Source of the DNA: an uncultured Corynebacterium sp.
GTDB lineage: Bacteria; Actinomycetota; Actinomycetes; Mycobacteriales; Mycobacteriaceae
Direction of reading: 5' to 3'
Length of the DNA stretch: 57,588 bases
NCBI RefSeq assembly: GCF_946221155.1
Contig: NZ_CAMIAN010000010.1
Span: 1-57,588 of the forward strand
Of the stretch, positions 16,344-24,977 are shown in pieces (the stretch's first letter is position 1; the number at the start of each line of letters is the position of its first letter). Made by a program: the position numbers and the translations under genes. The notes below the pieces were generated by a model, which did no database searches, was not told where the DNA came from, and saw nothing but the letters and a program-made list of their open reading frames with translations.

Positions 16344-17267
16344 ATGGAAGTAAGCATTAGAGCAATCACTCCTCAGTGCTCCGAAGGTCTTGAGCCAAGT
16401 GCAGCGGCATCTACCTTCTGGGCTCTCCCACCGGCGTATGGCGCACCCAATAAAGCTTCGCGCGATCCGGTCTTTGACAAGCAAGTATGGCTGCAGAATG
16501 TCCTTCTGGAATGGGGGATTTGCGGGTACACGGCCTTTGTGGGCACCGGAGACGCAGGAACTCGTCCAGTCCCAGCGGCGACGGTCTTCTTTGCTCCTGC
16601 GCGCTATATGCAGGGCATAGCTCATCTTCCGACGGGCCCGATTTCACCGGACGCTATCCTACTGAGCACTGTCCATGTGGCGGTGCCATACATGGGGCTC
16701 TACCTGGAGCATCAACTCATAGACACGGTACTTACGGAGGCACACAGGCGTGGTGTAAAGGCAGTGGAAGCCTTTGCGCGCGTTGAAGACTTCGATGAGG
16801 AACTAGCAAGGCAGCTCGGTGAAGTGTCGGAGCCGGAAACACGGGAAATGACGGAGAAAAGAAAGCCCGAACACAGCGCGCTTGAGTCCCTCAAGTACGT
16901 GCCTGAATCCTATCGCGGCTGGAAGACAGCCGCGGAGAGTCACGGGGCGAATGACGACATCCTAGACAGCGCCCCTATGCTTTCCGAGGACATCCTGGAG
17001 GCGGAGGGCTTTAAGGTGGTGAAGCACCATCGGCACTTTCCCCGCTACCGTTTTGAGATTAACGGGCCGCATAGCCTCTTTGGAGACTTCGCTGAGGAGG
17101 ATCACGCGCGAGTTAACGGACCAGAGAGGCTATCGACGGTGATTGGGGGAAACCAGACATCAAAGGCATCTGGAATGCCCGGAAAGCCTGGAGAGCACAG
17201 AGCGCCCAGCCGAATATCAGCGCCCAGCCCGGTGGCGAATCTGTTTGTTCGGAAGCTCTTCTTGTAG
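16344..17267 (+). CDS. GNAT-like conserved actinobacterial protein
   Basis: This 307-residue protein starts at the ATG behind GAAAGGAG; a start at 16314 would add ten unlikely residues. The middle part (VPAATVFFAPARYMQGIAHLP, ILLSTVHVAVPYMGLYLEHQLIDTVL, AHRRGVKAVEAFAR) looks like an acetyltransferase fold with an acetyl-CoA-type beta-alpha unit. The end segment EAEGFKVVKHHRHFPRYRFEI is the conserved tail. A homologue of this kind stands beside cwlM and trxC in mycobacteria. The substrate is unknown. The last 51 bp overlap the convergent cwlM gene, an unusual tail-to-tail overlap with no terminator between. Confidence 0.75.
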   Translation: MEVSIRAITPQCSEGLEPSAAASTFWALPPAYGAPNKASRDPVFDKQVWLQNVLLEWGICGYTAFVGTGDAGTRPVPAATVFFAPARYMQGIAHLPTGPISPDAILLSTVHVAVPYMGLYLEHQLIDTVLTEAHRRGVKAVEAFARVEDFDEELARQLGEVSEPETREMTEKRKPEHSALESLKYVPESYRGWKTAAESHGANDDILDSAPMLSEDILEAEGFKVVKHHRHFPRYRFEINGPHSLFGDFAEEDHARVNGPERLSTVIGGNQTSKASGMPGKPGEHRAPSRISAPSPVANLFVRKLFL

Positions 17268-18440
17268 CAGTTCCACAAAGCTAAAGGTGCCAGTAGCGTG
17301 GACGTCTTTGTCCAGCAGGTACAGACGCTTAACGGCTACGACAATCGCCTCGGCGATGGTATCGCGCATCGCGGGGTCAGTGAGAATCTCCACGTCCCTC
17401 GGGCTAGTCAGGTAACCGGGCACGACCTGCACCGTTGGCATGCTGGTTAGACGCAGAATGTCCCACGTCTGACCGTGGTTAAAGCAATTCTGCAGTGGCG
17501 TGCGGGCCACGATTTCTCGCTGAATAAAGCCGGAAAGCTTCTCGCCCACCATCGACGAGTAGCCTGTCAGCGAGCCGAAGTAGAATGTAGCAGCGCCGTT
17601 AGCCTTCTCATTGGGGTAAATGTCTGCACGCAGGCTGATCATCACGTCTGCGCCGAAGGCATTCGCGATGTTGGCACGGTCTTGGTTAGTGGGATTAGCA
17701 GAACGAGGGCGGGAAAGAATCGTTTCCATTCCCGCAGCGATCATGCGGCCCTCTACCCTGCCGGCGAGGTCCCAGAGGATCTCCTCCTCCGAGATCTGCC
17801 CGAAGGGACCATCAACAATGTACCCCGTGTTTGATCCGCCCAGGCCCGGGTCGATTACGACGCGCTTGCCGGTTAGCTGTGGACCGGCGGAACGGATTTG
17901 TTCCTTCTCGCGGATGGATTGGGGTGAGCCACCGGTAATCCTCCGCCCCAAGTAAGACAGGGCGCGCAGAGTGTCCGGACCGACCACGCCGTCGTTGTTC
18001 AGCCCGTAGTTCAGCTGGTAGTTCACCACGGCGGAGTGGGTACGTGGGCCGAAATGGCCATCCACACGACTAGTGTAAAAGCCCAGGTCGTGCAGCTGGG
18101 TCTGCAGCTGTGCCACGTCGTCTCCGACGAACTGATTGCTCTGCAGTGAGAGCACACGTGCCCCCAATGTGTAGGAGGCTTCACGCAGCGCACGCAACGT
18201 TCCTGGAGTGATGGTGCCGTCGGCAATGATGCCGCGTTGCTGCTGAAATGCCTTCAGCGCCTCCGCCAGGGCCTCGTCGAAGACTTCTTCCTCGCTGGTC
18301 CAGCGCTGCGACTGGCTGCCGGTCGCGTCGCCTTCGTACCCTTCCAGCAGGCCGAGGCGCGCCAAGGTGCCTCTAACCTCAGCGACGCGCGGGCTGCGGT
18401 CGCCAACCTGGAGAAGCAAACGATCCACTGGGTTCAACAC
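17217..18440 (-). CDS. cwlM: CwlM-like peptidoglycan-binding pseudo-amidase
   Basis: The 407-residue protein has two N-terminal peptidoglycan-binding-1 repeats (about residues 10-90 and 95-165; DGTITPGTLRAL and VDGHFGPRTHSAVVNYQ) and an Amidase_3 domain (about 190-375). The zinc ligands of active amidases appear to be lost. The usual DPGHGG is DPGLGG, the SIHAD-type motif is SLRADIYPN, and the C-terminal glutamate region reads VQVVPGYLTSP. There is no signal peptide. This agrees with mycobacterial CwlM, a cytoplasmic PknB substrate that stimulates MurA and regulates wall precursor synthesis. GTG at 18440 has almost no room for its GGAG; a GTG at 18428 is an alternative. Confidence 0.87.
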   Translation of the reverse strand: MLNPVDRLLLQVGDRSPRVAEVRGTLARLGLLEGYEGDATGSQSQRWTSEEEVFDEALAEALKAFQQQRGIIADGTITPGTLRALREASYTLGARVLSLQSNQFVGDDVAQLQTQLHDLGFYTSRVDGHFGPRTHSAVVNYQLNYGLNNDGVVGPDTLRALSYLGRRITGGSPQSIREKEQIRSAGPQLTGKRVVIDPGLGGSNTGYIVDGPFGQISEEEILWDLAGRVEGRMIAAGMETILSRPRSANPTNQDRANIANAFGADVMISLRADIYPNEKANGAATFYFGSLTGYSSMVGEKLSGFIQREIVARTPLQNCFNHGQTWDILRLTSMPTVQVVPGYLTSPRDVEILTDPAMRDTIAEAIVVAVKRLYLLDKDVHATGTFSFVELLQEELPNKQIRHRAGR

Positions 18441-18603
18441 TCCAATTCTTTAATCTTCTGCGGCAAAAGAGCCACTGTAGCCACTGTGAGGTAAATCACA
18501 TTTAAGGTTTTTCGCCGACAGTGGCGAGCCATAGGTGCAATTCTAGGGACAAATCTGCCGATCTGCTTTACTTGCAGGTCAGGCGTGTTCTATCAGGCCT
18601 GTA

Positions 18604-18927
18604 CTAAAGCTGCGCTTCAATTGCGGATCGCAGCGTGTCCCGATCCTGAGCACCGGTGAACTCCGCTACCTTCTCCCCATCCTTGAAAACCATGAGGGCG
18701 GGAATGGACATGACCTGGAACATGGCGCCCAACATGCGCTCCTCGTCGACGTTTACCTTGGCGATCTTCGCCTTGCCATCGAACTCCGCCGCCAGCTCGT
18801 CGAGAATGGGCGTCATAGCTAGGCAAGGGCGGCACCATTCGGCCCAGAAGTCGACAAGAACAGGCTGGGTAGCCTCGACGACTTCGGACTTGAAGCTGGC
18901 CTGGGTAACGTTCACGATGTCGGTCAT
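18604..18927 (-). CDS. trxA: Thioredoxin
   Basis: This 107-residue thioredoxin fold reduces protein disulfides and is recycled by TrxB encoded next to it. The active site reads WAEWCRPCLAMTPIL near residue 32, so the usual WCGPC has Arg in place of Gly. The cis-proline region is VMSIPALMVFKDGE. The ATG at 18927 is followed by TDIVNVTQASFKSEV. It is in the same direction as trxB upstream and cwlM downstream, the order seen in mycobacteria. Confidence 0.95.
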   Translation of the reverse strand: MTDIVNVTQASFKSEVVEATQPVLVDFWAEWCRPCLAMTPILDELAAEFDGKAKIAKVNVDEERMLGAMFQVMSIPALMVFKDGEKVAEFTGAQDRDTLRSAIEAQL

Positions 18928-19123
18928 AGCGGCGATAAACCTCCTGGCTGGGGCGCGTTTCCTTTAGGTTGGAGGTTACCCTTCAACGTGTAAATATCCT
19001 ATGTCCGACCGGCCATAGTTACCTAACGGTGACCGAACTTTTTCGATCCGTTACTAGGCCTGCGATTTGTTGCGAGTCGCTGAACCGTCCCAGGGTGGCG
19101 TGCCTCTACAGGGTCGCGTGGCT

Positions 19124-20158
19124 TTACAGGGTGGCGAGGTACGCCTCAGCATCCAGGGCGGCGCGGCAGCCGGAACCGGCGGCGGTGATGGCCTGCTGAT
19201 AGTGGGAATCCACCAGGTCGCCGGCGGCAAACACACCCGGCAGACTGGTGCGGGTAGAAGGCTCATCGACCTTCACGTAGCCGTTATCCTGTAGCTCCAC
19301 CTGGCCTTGGAAGACGGTGGTGCGCGGATCATGGCCAATGGCGACAAACATTGCGTCCATCGCAACATCCTTCTGCTCGCCGGTCTGAGTATCCTCCACC
19401 ACCAGCGTCTCCACAGACTTGTCACCCTTGACCTCCACGACCTTCGCGTTGGTCAGGAACTTGATCTTTGGGTTGTTGCGGGCGCGTTCCTCCATGATCT
19501 TGGAGGCGCGGAACTCGTCACGGCGGTGAATGATGGTGACGGTCTCGCCGAACTTCGTCAGGAAGTCGGCCTCCTCCATGGCGGAATCGCCACCGCCGAC
19601 CACGGCGATCTGCTTGTCCTTGAAGAAGAATCCATCGCACGTCGCGCAGGCGGATACACCGCGACCCAGCATCTCCTGCTCGCCGGGAACATTGAGGTAG
19701 CGCGGGGCGGCACCGGTAGCCAGGATGACTGTGCGGGCCTGGTATTCCTCGCCATAGGCCCACACCTTCTTGATCTCGCCGGTCAGGTCGACCTTCTCCA
19801 CGTCCTCTTGGCGCAGGTCGGCGCCGAAACGCTCGGCTTGGGCGCGCATCTCTTCCATCAGATCGGGTCCCATGATGCCCTTCTGGAAGCCGGGGAAGTT
19901 CTCCACTTCGGTGGTCTGCATCAGCAGTCCGCCGTATTCCACGCCCTCGAAAACCACCGGGTTCAGCTCTGCGCGTGCCGCGTACACGGCAGCGGTGTAG
20001 CCTGCCGGGCCGGAGCCGATGATGATGACGTCGTGAACCTTGCCTGCCTCCGCGTTCGCAGCGCCGTCTGCACTGGTAGCGCTGGCGTTTTCCGCGTCCG
20101 CGACACCCTTCGAATCATTGTTGAGAATACCGCTGGCCTGCAGGAATGGCTGGTTCAT
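19124..20158 (-). CDS. trxB: Thioredoxin-disulfide reductase
   Basis: TrxB is a FAD enzyme that transfers NADPH electrons to thioredoxin. The FAD Rossmann motif IIGSGPAGYTAAVYAAR is near residue 46, the redox-active CATCDG near residue 170, the NADPH motif VVGGGDSAMEEADFL near residue 190 and the C-terminal FAD contact GVFAAGDLVDSHYQQAITAAGSG. An Ala/Asn-rich N-terminal extension of about 40 residues precedes the core. The ATG is preceded by AAAGGATAG. It lies 38 bp downstream of sigM, consistent with SigM control of thiol-stress genes. Confidence 0.97.
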   Translation of the reverse strand: MNQPFLQASGILNNDSKGVADAENASATSADGAANAEAGKVHDVIIIGSGPAGYTAAVYAARAELNPVVFEGVEYGGLLMQTTEVENFPGFQKGIMGPDLMEEMRAQAERFGADLRQEDVEKVDLTGEIKKVWAYGEEYQARTVILATGAAPRYLNVPGEQEMLGRGVSACATCDGFFFKDKQIAVVGGGDSAMEEADFLTKFGETVTIIHRRDEFRASKIMEERARNNPKIKFLTNAKVVEVKGDKSVETLVVEDTQTGEQKDVAMDAMFVAIGHDPRTTVFQGQVELQDNGYVKVDEPSTRTSLPGVFAAGDLVDSHYQQAITAAGSGCRAALDAEAYLATL

Positions 20159-20196
20159 ATCTATCCTTTGAGGTCGAAGATGTTGTTCACCTCAGT

Positions 20197-20814
20197 CTAA
20201 CCGGCCACGGCCATTCCGTATTCCTCTGCCCCACCGAGGTGTTCGTACATCATCCGCTTCGCCCGGTTCTTCCGCGATTTCACGGTGCCCACGGGAATCC
20301 CCAGCTGCGCCGCGGTTGTCGCCTCGCTCAGACCTCGGATCTCCGTCAGCACCATCACGTCCCGCATCTCGGGCGAGAGTTGCCGCAGGCTGCGGTGCAC
20401 ATCGAGCCGGGCGACGGTCGCCTCCTCCCGTATCCCCAGCGCGGGGAGGGTTCGCGTGCGTTCGTGGAAATCTTCGCGCCCGGGTTGTGCTTCGCGGCTG
20501 TAGCGCTGCATGTACGACAGCGCAGCATTGCGCATGATGGTGGCCATCCAGGTGCTCACGCTGGCGGAGCGTTCCCCGTTGAAGCACGCGGCGAAGCGAT
20601 GCACGCGCAGCAGCCCTTCCTGGTAAACGTCCATTTGGTGGGCCTCAGGCACGTTGACTCGCCGCACTGCCCACCACAACGTGCGCTGGTGGCGGTCGAT
20701 CAGCTCGCGGAACGCGCCGGGTTGCCCCTCGTTGTGCCCGCGCAGCAGCTCGTGGTCGGTTTGTTGCGCTGTCCGTGTGTTGCTCTTCGTTCTTTGTGAC
20801 GCCCCCAGCATCAT
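20197..20814 (-). CDS. sigM: ECF-type RNA polymerase sigma factor SigM
   Basis: This 205-residue ECF sigma factor has region 2 (about residues 25-90: FRELIDRHQRTLWWAVRRVN, MDVYQEGLLRVHRFAACF, SVSTWMATIMRNAALSYMQR) and region 4 (about 130-190: LSPEMRDVMVLTEIRGLSEATTAAQLGIPVGTVKSRKNRAKRMM). The synteny sigM-trxB-trxA is that of corynebacterial SigM, which responds to disulfide stress. No anti-sigma gene is visible beside it; trxB follows instead. An exact DnaA box lies 93 bp upstream, and the N-terminus carries the TTTGTGACGCC word antisense at 20793-20803. Confidence 0.92.
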   Translation of the reverse strand: MMLGASQRTKSNTRTAQQTDHELLRGHNEGQPGAFRELIDRHQRTLWWAVRRVNVPEAHQMDVYQEGLLRVHRFAACFNGERSASVSTWMATIMRNAALSYMQRYSREAQPGREDFHERTRTLPALGIREEATVARLDVHRSLRQLSPEMRDVMVLTEIRGLSEATTAAQLGIPVGTVKSRKNRAKRMMYEHLGGAEEYGMAVAG

Positions 20815-20906
20815 CTTCCCCCTAATTTGTCTGCGGGAGCCGTGCCGCCCCCGTGCTCAACACTCTATTCTCCGGCGGACAGATTGTGGGTTCGAAGTCC
20901 TGGGGC

Positions 20907-20915
20907 TGTGGATAA
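20907..20915 (-). promoter_or_regulatory. Isolated DnaA box upstream of sigM
   Basis: tgtggataa, an exact TTATCCACA on the minus strand, lies 93 bp upstream of the sigM start and about 11.5 kb from the dnaA boxes. Confidence 0.55.
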
Positions 20916-20922
20916 CTGGAAA

Positions 20923-20966
20923 CGGCGCCTGCCTCATTGTGAACTTCACAGTTGAGGCAGGCGCCG
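20923..20966 (-). terminator. Long inverted repeat after murJ
   Basis: Outer 14-bp arms (cggcgcctgcctca and its complement) enclose an inner tgtgaa/ttcaca pair, a nearly perfect 44-bp hairpin 22 bp after the murJ stop. The U-tract on the minus strand is poor, so it could be a terminator or a processing/stability element. Confidence 0.6.
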
Positions 20967-20988
20967 TGCTGCGCTATGGGGACGCTAG

Positions 20989-23900
20989 CTACCCGACCGG
21001 CTGTACGGGGCGTGCGGGCCGGGAGCTCTCTACCGTGTTGGCGTCGCCGTTGACAGGGTTGCCGTTGTCAGTGTCTCCGTTGTCAGGGTTGTCGGCGTCA
21101 GAGATATCGCCGCCGGAGCTATCCCCGCCGGCATTCTCGTTGCTGGTCTGATCCAGCCAGTTTCCGACCGCTGTAACCTCAGCCAATGTGGCGGACTTCG
21201 GCAGAGGCAGGCCGGTGATCCAGATCAGCAGGCGGTTGCCCTTGGCAGCGCTGACCTTTTCGGTATCGTATTTGCCCTTTTCACTGCGCTTTTGGCTACC
21301 CGCGGCGTCCTTGCTGTCACTGTTGTCCTCGCCTGCATCCTCGCCCGGCGCGGCCGAGGATCCTTCGCGGTCAACACCCCAGTCGGAGTCGCCCGTGATG
21401 TCGGCGTGGCCCGCACCCGTGCCAGCGAGATCCACAGTCGCATCGGTGGAGTCCGCATGCACGGTCTTCAGCAGCGTCGTCTGGTCCAGAGACGGTACCT
21501 TTCCGTTGGCGTCGGCCTGCGCCAGGCGCAGCTCCAGGGTGGTTCCCCGGGTCAGGCCGCCTAGCTGAACCTGCGACAGGGCGGTGCCCTCTGGAAGCGT
21601 CATCAAGAGACCAATTCCGGGCTTCGTGGTGCCAGGCTCACCGCCCAGCTGGACCGTGGCGGGGTTGGACTGCCAGAAAGTCTCGGGGTCGCCGTCGGTG
21701 ATGAGGCGCGCCAGGTCTGGTCGATCCAGCGGCCAGTTCACGTCGGCAGGCAGCCACTCGAGCGGTCGGCTCACAGGGACCTCCGCCGGGTCCACGCCAC
21801 GGACGGCCTGCGCGCCCTGACGCAGCGAATCGGTGGACAGTGGAGAATCCTTGCGGTCGCCGCCGACCACACTGACCACCGCTGCAACTAGTGCGGCGAC
21901 GACCAATACGGAGACGAATGCGATGGCCGCCGCGGCCGCCATGCCCACCGGGCGGTTGCCCTTGGCACCGAAGCCGGACTGTGCACTCGGGTCCGGGGTT
22001 GAATCTTCCTTGATCGCCAGGCCACCGGCCTTCAGCTCTCGCAGATCCTTCGCTACCTTGCGCAGATCCTCCGGGTCCACCTTCTCGCCGTCGAGTTCGT
22101 GGATCTTCTTGTAGATGCGGGTGAGATCCTCCGGCACCTCCTCGTAAGGGACGTGCTCCAGCAGTAGGCGTAGCGCCACGGCTACGCCGTGGGCATCCTG
22201 CGCCGTATCATCGTTCGGCAGCACACCTGGGAAGGCCAACACGGCAGCTCCATCGGTGCCGATGCGCACGCGGTCGCGGTGGTCCAAGCCCAGCGAGGTG
22301 CCACTGTCTTCGGCCTTCGCGGCGGCGTCGGCCAGGGAGGAGACGGCGAAGGCAGCCGCCAGCGGCTCTGGTTGGCTCTCTGCCACGGTGGTCAGCGGGG
22401 AACCTTGCACCCAGCGGGACACAATAACCACCAGGTTGCCGTAGTCGATCACGCGGTTGACCTGCGCCATACCCGGCACGTCGAATTGCTTCAGTTTTGC
22501 GGAAAGGCGCAGCATGTCGTCCTTCGCACGCGCCACCTCCACGCCGTTGACGGGTACGGATACTCCCGGCTCGGCTTGTGCGCGGGCGTAGGCTACCGGA
22601 TCCATGATGGTCAGCGCCACGATATTGCCTGTGGCCAGCTCGCGGCCCTGCCAGAAACGGGCGGCCGACCAGCCGCCGTGGTCGGCGAGCAAACGGTAGC
22701 GGCCTTCCAACAGCGGAGCGCCCGGCACCAGGCGCGGACCGCGCACCCGGCCCGCCGCCAGCGGCGGCAGCGCCACACCGGCCATCATGTGGTCCAGAGC
22801 AATGGCCTCCCGGGCGGCCAGTTCCTGTGCAGAGAGGTGACGGGGCTGGTCTTCTTCGATGGGTTGCTCGTCGCTGGGAAGTGGGCGTCGAGAAGGAAGA
22901 ACCCGCGACATACCCGGAATGCGCGACAGGGCGCCCACCAGGGTCTGGATCTCCGGCAGCGGGGCGCGCACCAGGATCAGCCCGGTAATGCCAAGGAACA
23001 GCACTCCGGCAATGAGCAGGCGGACAACGAACCAAGGGTTGGCGAGCGTCGGGAAGGCGAAGTGCGTCAGCAGCACATCCACACGCCAGGCGACCAATGC
23101 ACCGATCAGCGAGGAACCCAGTGCCCACAGCACCGTCATCGTCACCTTGCGGAACTGCAGGTCGCCCAGCGAGCGCCGCAGCAGGCGATCGCCGATGATC
23201 GCACCGGCCATAAAGCCCAGGCCGTTGGCCGCACCCAGCAGCACCACAACCAGGCGCGGCTCGGTGGCGATCTGCGGGGCGATGTAGGCGAAGGTCAACT
23301 TCGTCACGGTAATGCCCGCGATGATGAAGGTGGGGGTCCAGACCTCCTCGCGGGCGTAGAACACGCGTAGGTGCAGCAGCACCAGGGCGTAGGGAATCAG
23401 AGTGAACGCGGAGAAGCTGATGGTCCAGCCCAGCACGTTCGCGTCCTCCAGGGAGAACTCCTTGTAGGCAAACAGCGCGGCGGAGATCAGCGTGCCGAAG
23501 CAGGTGAAGAACACGATGATTGGCACCATCGCCAGCATCGTCAGCTTCGAGGCGACGGTCAGGTCGCGCACCACAGCCTTGTCGTCGCCTTCCGCAGCGT
23601 TGCGGGATAGGCGTGGCATGACGGCCGTCAGCAGCGTCACGCCGATCACGCCATAGGGCATCTGCAGTAGCTGCCACGCCTGCATGTAGATGGTCGGCGC
23701 GACCTCCCACGTATCGGAGGCGATGCGGTTATTTAGCAGCCAGCCGACCTGAGAGATGGCCACGTACACCACGATGGCGATGGCCATGCCGCCGAAGGAC
23801 TTCAGGCGTGCGTCGATCCCCCACAGCGGGCGCAGGTTGATGCCGGCCTTGCGCAGGAAGGGCACCATGATCAGCGCCTGCATCACCACGCCCGCGGTGG

Positions 23901-24924
23901 TGCCCAGGCCTAGTAGAAGCACGTGCGGGTCGGTGATGGTCACGTTATCTGTGGGCTGCAGCTTCGTATCCCGCGGCAGGAACATGTACAGCCCCAGTAC
24001 GGCGAGCGTGACAACGTTGTTGGCCACGGGCGCCCACGCGCCGGGTTTGAATACTCCCTTGGTGTTCAAAATCGCCATGAACACGGCAAACATGGCGTAG
24101 AACATGATCTGCGGCAGCACCAGGTAGGCAAATGCCGTGGACATGCCGATGTTCACGTGGCCTTCGGAATCCAGGCTCATGCGCACCAGCAGCGGCGCGC
24201 ACGCCACAGAGACCAGGGTGATCAGCAAGGTCAACGAGAACGTAAGCGTCAGGAGTCTTCGTATGAACGCCTCGCCGCGGTCCGCGTCCTCCTTCTCGGC
24301 GCGCACCAGCACGGGCACCACCAGGGAGGTCAACACGGCGCCGAGGACCAGCTCGGTCACCAGGTTCGGCAGCGTGTTGGCCGTGTTGAACGCACTGGCC
24401 ACCGCACCGCCCAGCGCGGAGGCGATGAACACCGTGCGCAGGAAGCCTGTGATGCGGCTGATCAAGGTGGCGATGGCCATAGAGCCGCCAGCGCGGACGA
24501 TCTGCTCGTCGCTCTGCTTTTGGCTCTGACCGGCTGTGTTGTCGCCGTTGTCGCCGTTGCCACTGTTGGCGTTGTTGGCACGGCCGTCGGCGTTCGCGCC
24601 AGCGCCGTCGGTGTTGCTGGCGTTGTCGCTATTGCCGGCCGGTTCGTCCGTTGCGGTCGCAGTGGCGGCACTCGCACTGGCAGCGGTCGCGGTACCCGCG
24701 GTTGCCGCTATGTCCGTGCCGTTGCCGCTGTGGGCATCGTCGCTCTGGCTACCATTGCTCTGGGCCTGGTTGCTTTGTGACGCCCCGTCTCCACCCGTCG
24801 GCATTCCAGCCTTCGTACGGTCTTTCTTCGGCGCTAGCGCCGGCGGCTGGGTAGCACGGAATCGTCCACGCTGTCCGGCCGAGGGCCTAGCCGGTTGGTC
24901 TTCCCTCTCTTGCTCAGAAGTCAC
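20989..24924 (-). CDS. murJ: Lipid II flippase MurJ fused to a pseudokinase and C-terminal ligand-binding-like domain
   Basis: This roughly 1311-residue protein resembles mycobacterial MviN in layout. A low-complexity Ala/Asn/Gly/Asp N-tail (about 1-130) precedes the MurJ/MviN multi-helix flippase (about 140-680; starts ARAGGSMAIATLISRITGFLRTVF). A cytoplasmic kinase-like domain (about 730-1000) follows, then one membrane helix (AAAAAIAFVSVLVVAALVAAVVSVV) and an external domain (about 1060-1250). The kinase region lacks the VAIK lysine (IVALTIMD) and a normal DFG, so it is probably a pseudokinase, which in mycobacteria recruits FhaA when phosphorylated. GTG at 24924; a TTG at 24945 is also open. 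The end is a low-complexity DNGDTDNGN tail. Confidence 0.93.
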   Translation of the reverse strand: MTSEQEREDQPARPSAGQRGRFRATQPPALAPKKDRTKAGMPTGGDGASQSNQAQSNGSQSDDAHSGNGTDIAATAGTATAASASAATATATDEPAGNSDNASNTDGAGANADGRANNANSGNGDNGDNTAGQSQKQSDEQIVRAGGSMAIATLISRITGFLRTVFIASALGGAVASAFNTANTLPNLVTELVLGAVLTSLVVPVLVRAEKEDADRGEAFIRRLLTLTFSLTLLITLVSVACAPLLVRMSLDSEGHVNIGMSTAFAYLVLPQIMFYAMFAVFMAILNTKGVFKPGAWAPVANNVVTLAVLGLYMFLPRDTKLQPTDNVTITDPHVLLLGLGTTAGVVMQALIMVPFLRKAGINLRPLWGIDARLKSFGGMAIAIVVYVAISQVGWLLNNRIASDTWEVAPTIYMQAWQLLQMPYGVIGVTLLTAVMPRLSRNAAEGDDKAVVRDLTVASKLTMLAMVPIIVFFTCFGTLISAALFAYKEFSLEDANVLGWTISFSAFTLIPYALVLLHLRVFYAREEVWTPTFIIAGITVTKLTFAYIAPQIATEPRLVVVLLGAANGLGFMAGAIIGDRLLRRSLGDLQFRKVTMTVLWALGSSLIGALVAWRVDVLLTHFAFPTLANPWFVVRLLIAGVLFLGITGLILVRAPLPEIQTLVGALSRIPGMSRVLPSRRPLPSDEQPIEEDQPRHLSAQELAAREAIALDHMMAGVALPPLAAGRVRGPRLVPGAPLLEGRYRLLADHGGWSAARFWQGRELATGNIVALTIMDPVAYARAQAEPGVSVPVNGVEVARAKDDMLRLSAKLKQFDVPGMAQVNRVIDYGNLVVIVSRWVQGSPLTTVAESQPEPLAAAFAVSSLADAAAKAEDSGTSLGLDHRDRVRIGTDGAAVLAFPGVLPNDDTAQDAHGVAVALRLLLEHVPYEEVPEDLTRIYKKIHELDGEKVDPEDLRKVAKDLRELKAGGLAIKEDSTPDPSAQSGFGAKGNRPVGMAAAAAIAFVSVLVVAALVAAVVSVVGGDRKDSPLSTDSLRQGAQAVRGVDPAEVPVSRPLEWLPADVNWPLDRPDLARLITDGDPETFWQSNPATVQLGGEPGTTKPGIGLLMTLPEGTALSQVQLGGLTRGTTLELRLAQADANGKVPSLDQTTLLKTVHADSTDATVDLAGTGAGHADITGDSDWGVDREGSSAAPGEDAGEDNSDSKDAAGSQKRSEKGKYDTEKVSAAKGNRLLIWITGLPLPKSATLAEVTAVGNWLDQTSNENAGGDSSGGDISDADNPDNGDTDNGNPVNGDANTVESSRPARPVQPVG

Positions 24925-24977
24925 TACTCCATCTTTATGCAACAACCGTGCATTCCCTAACGGAGCCCCGGGCGTGT

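Noticed and set aside
20886..20900. tRNA-like word ggttcgaagtcc upstream of sigM
   Set aside because: The five-base T-stem complement is missing and no acceptor or anticodon arm fits. No tRNA or rRNA was found anywhere in the window.
22189..23710. Long open frames (393 codons plus, 500 codons minus) inside murJ
   Set aside because: Both are out of frame with the clear MurJ-kinase protein and have Arg/Gly/Ala-rich products typical of shadow frames.
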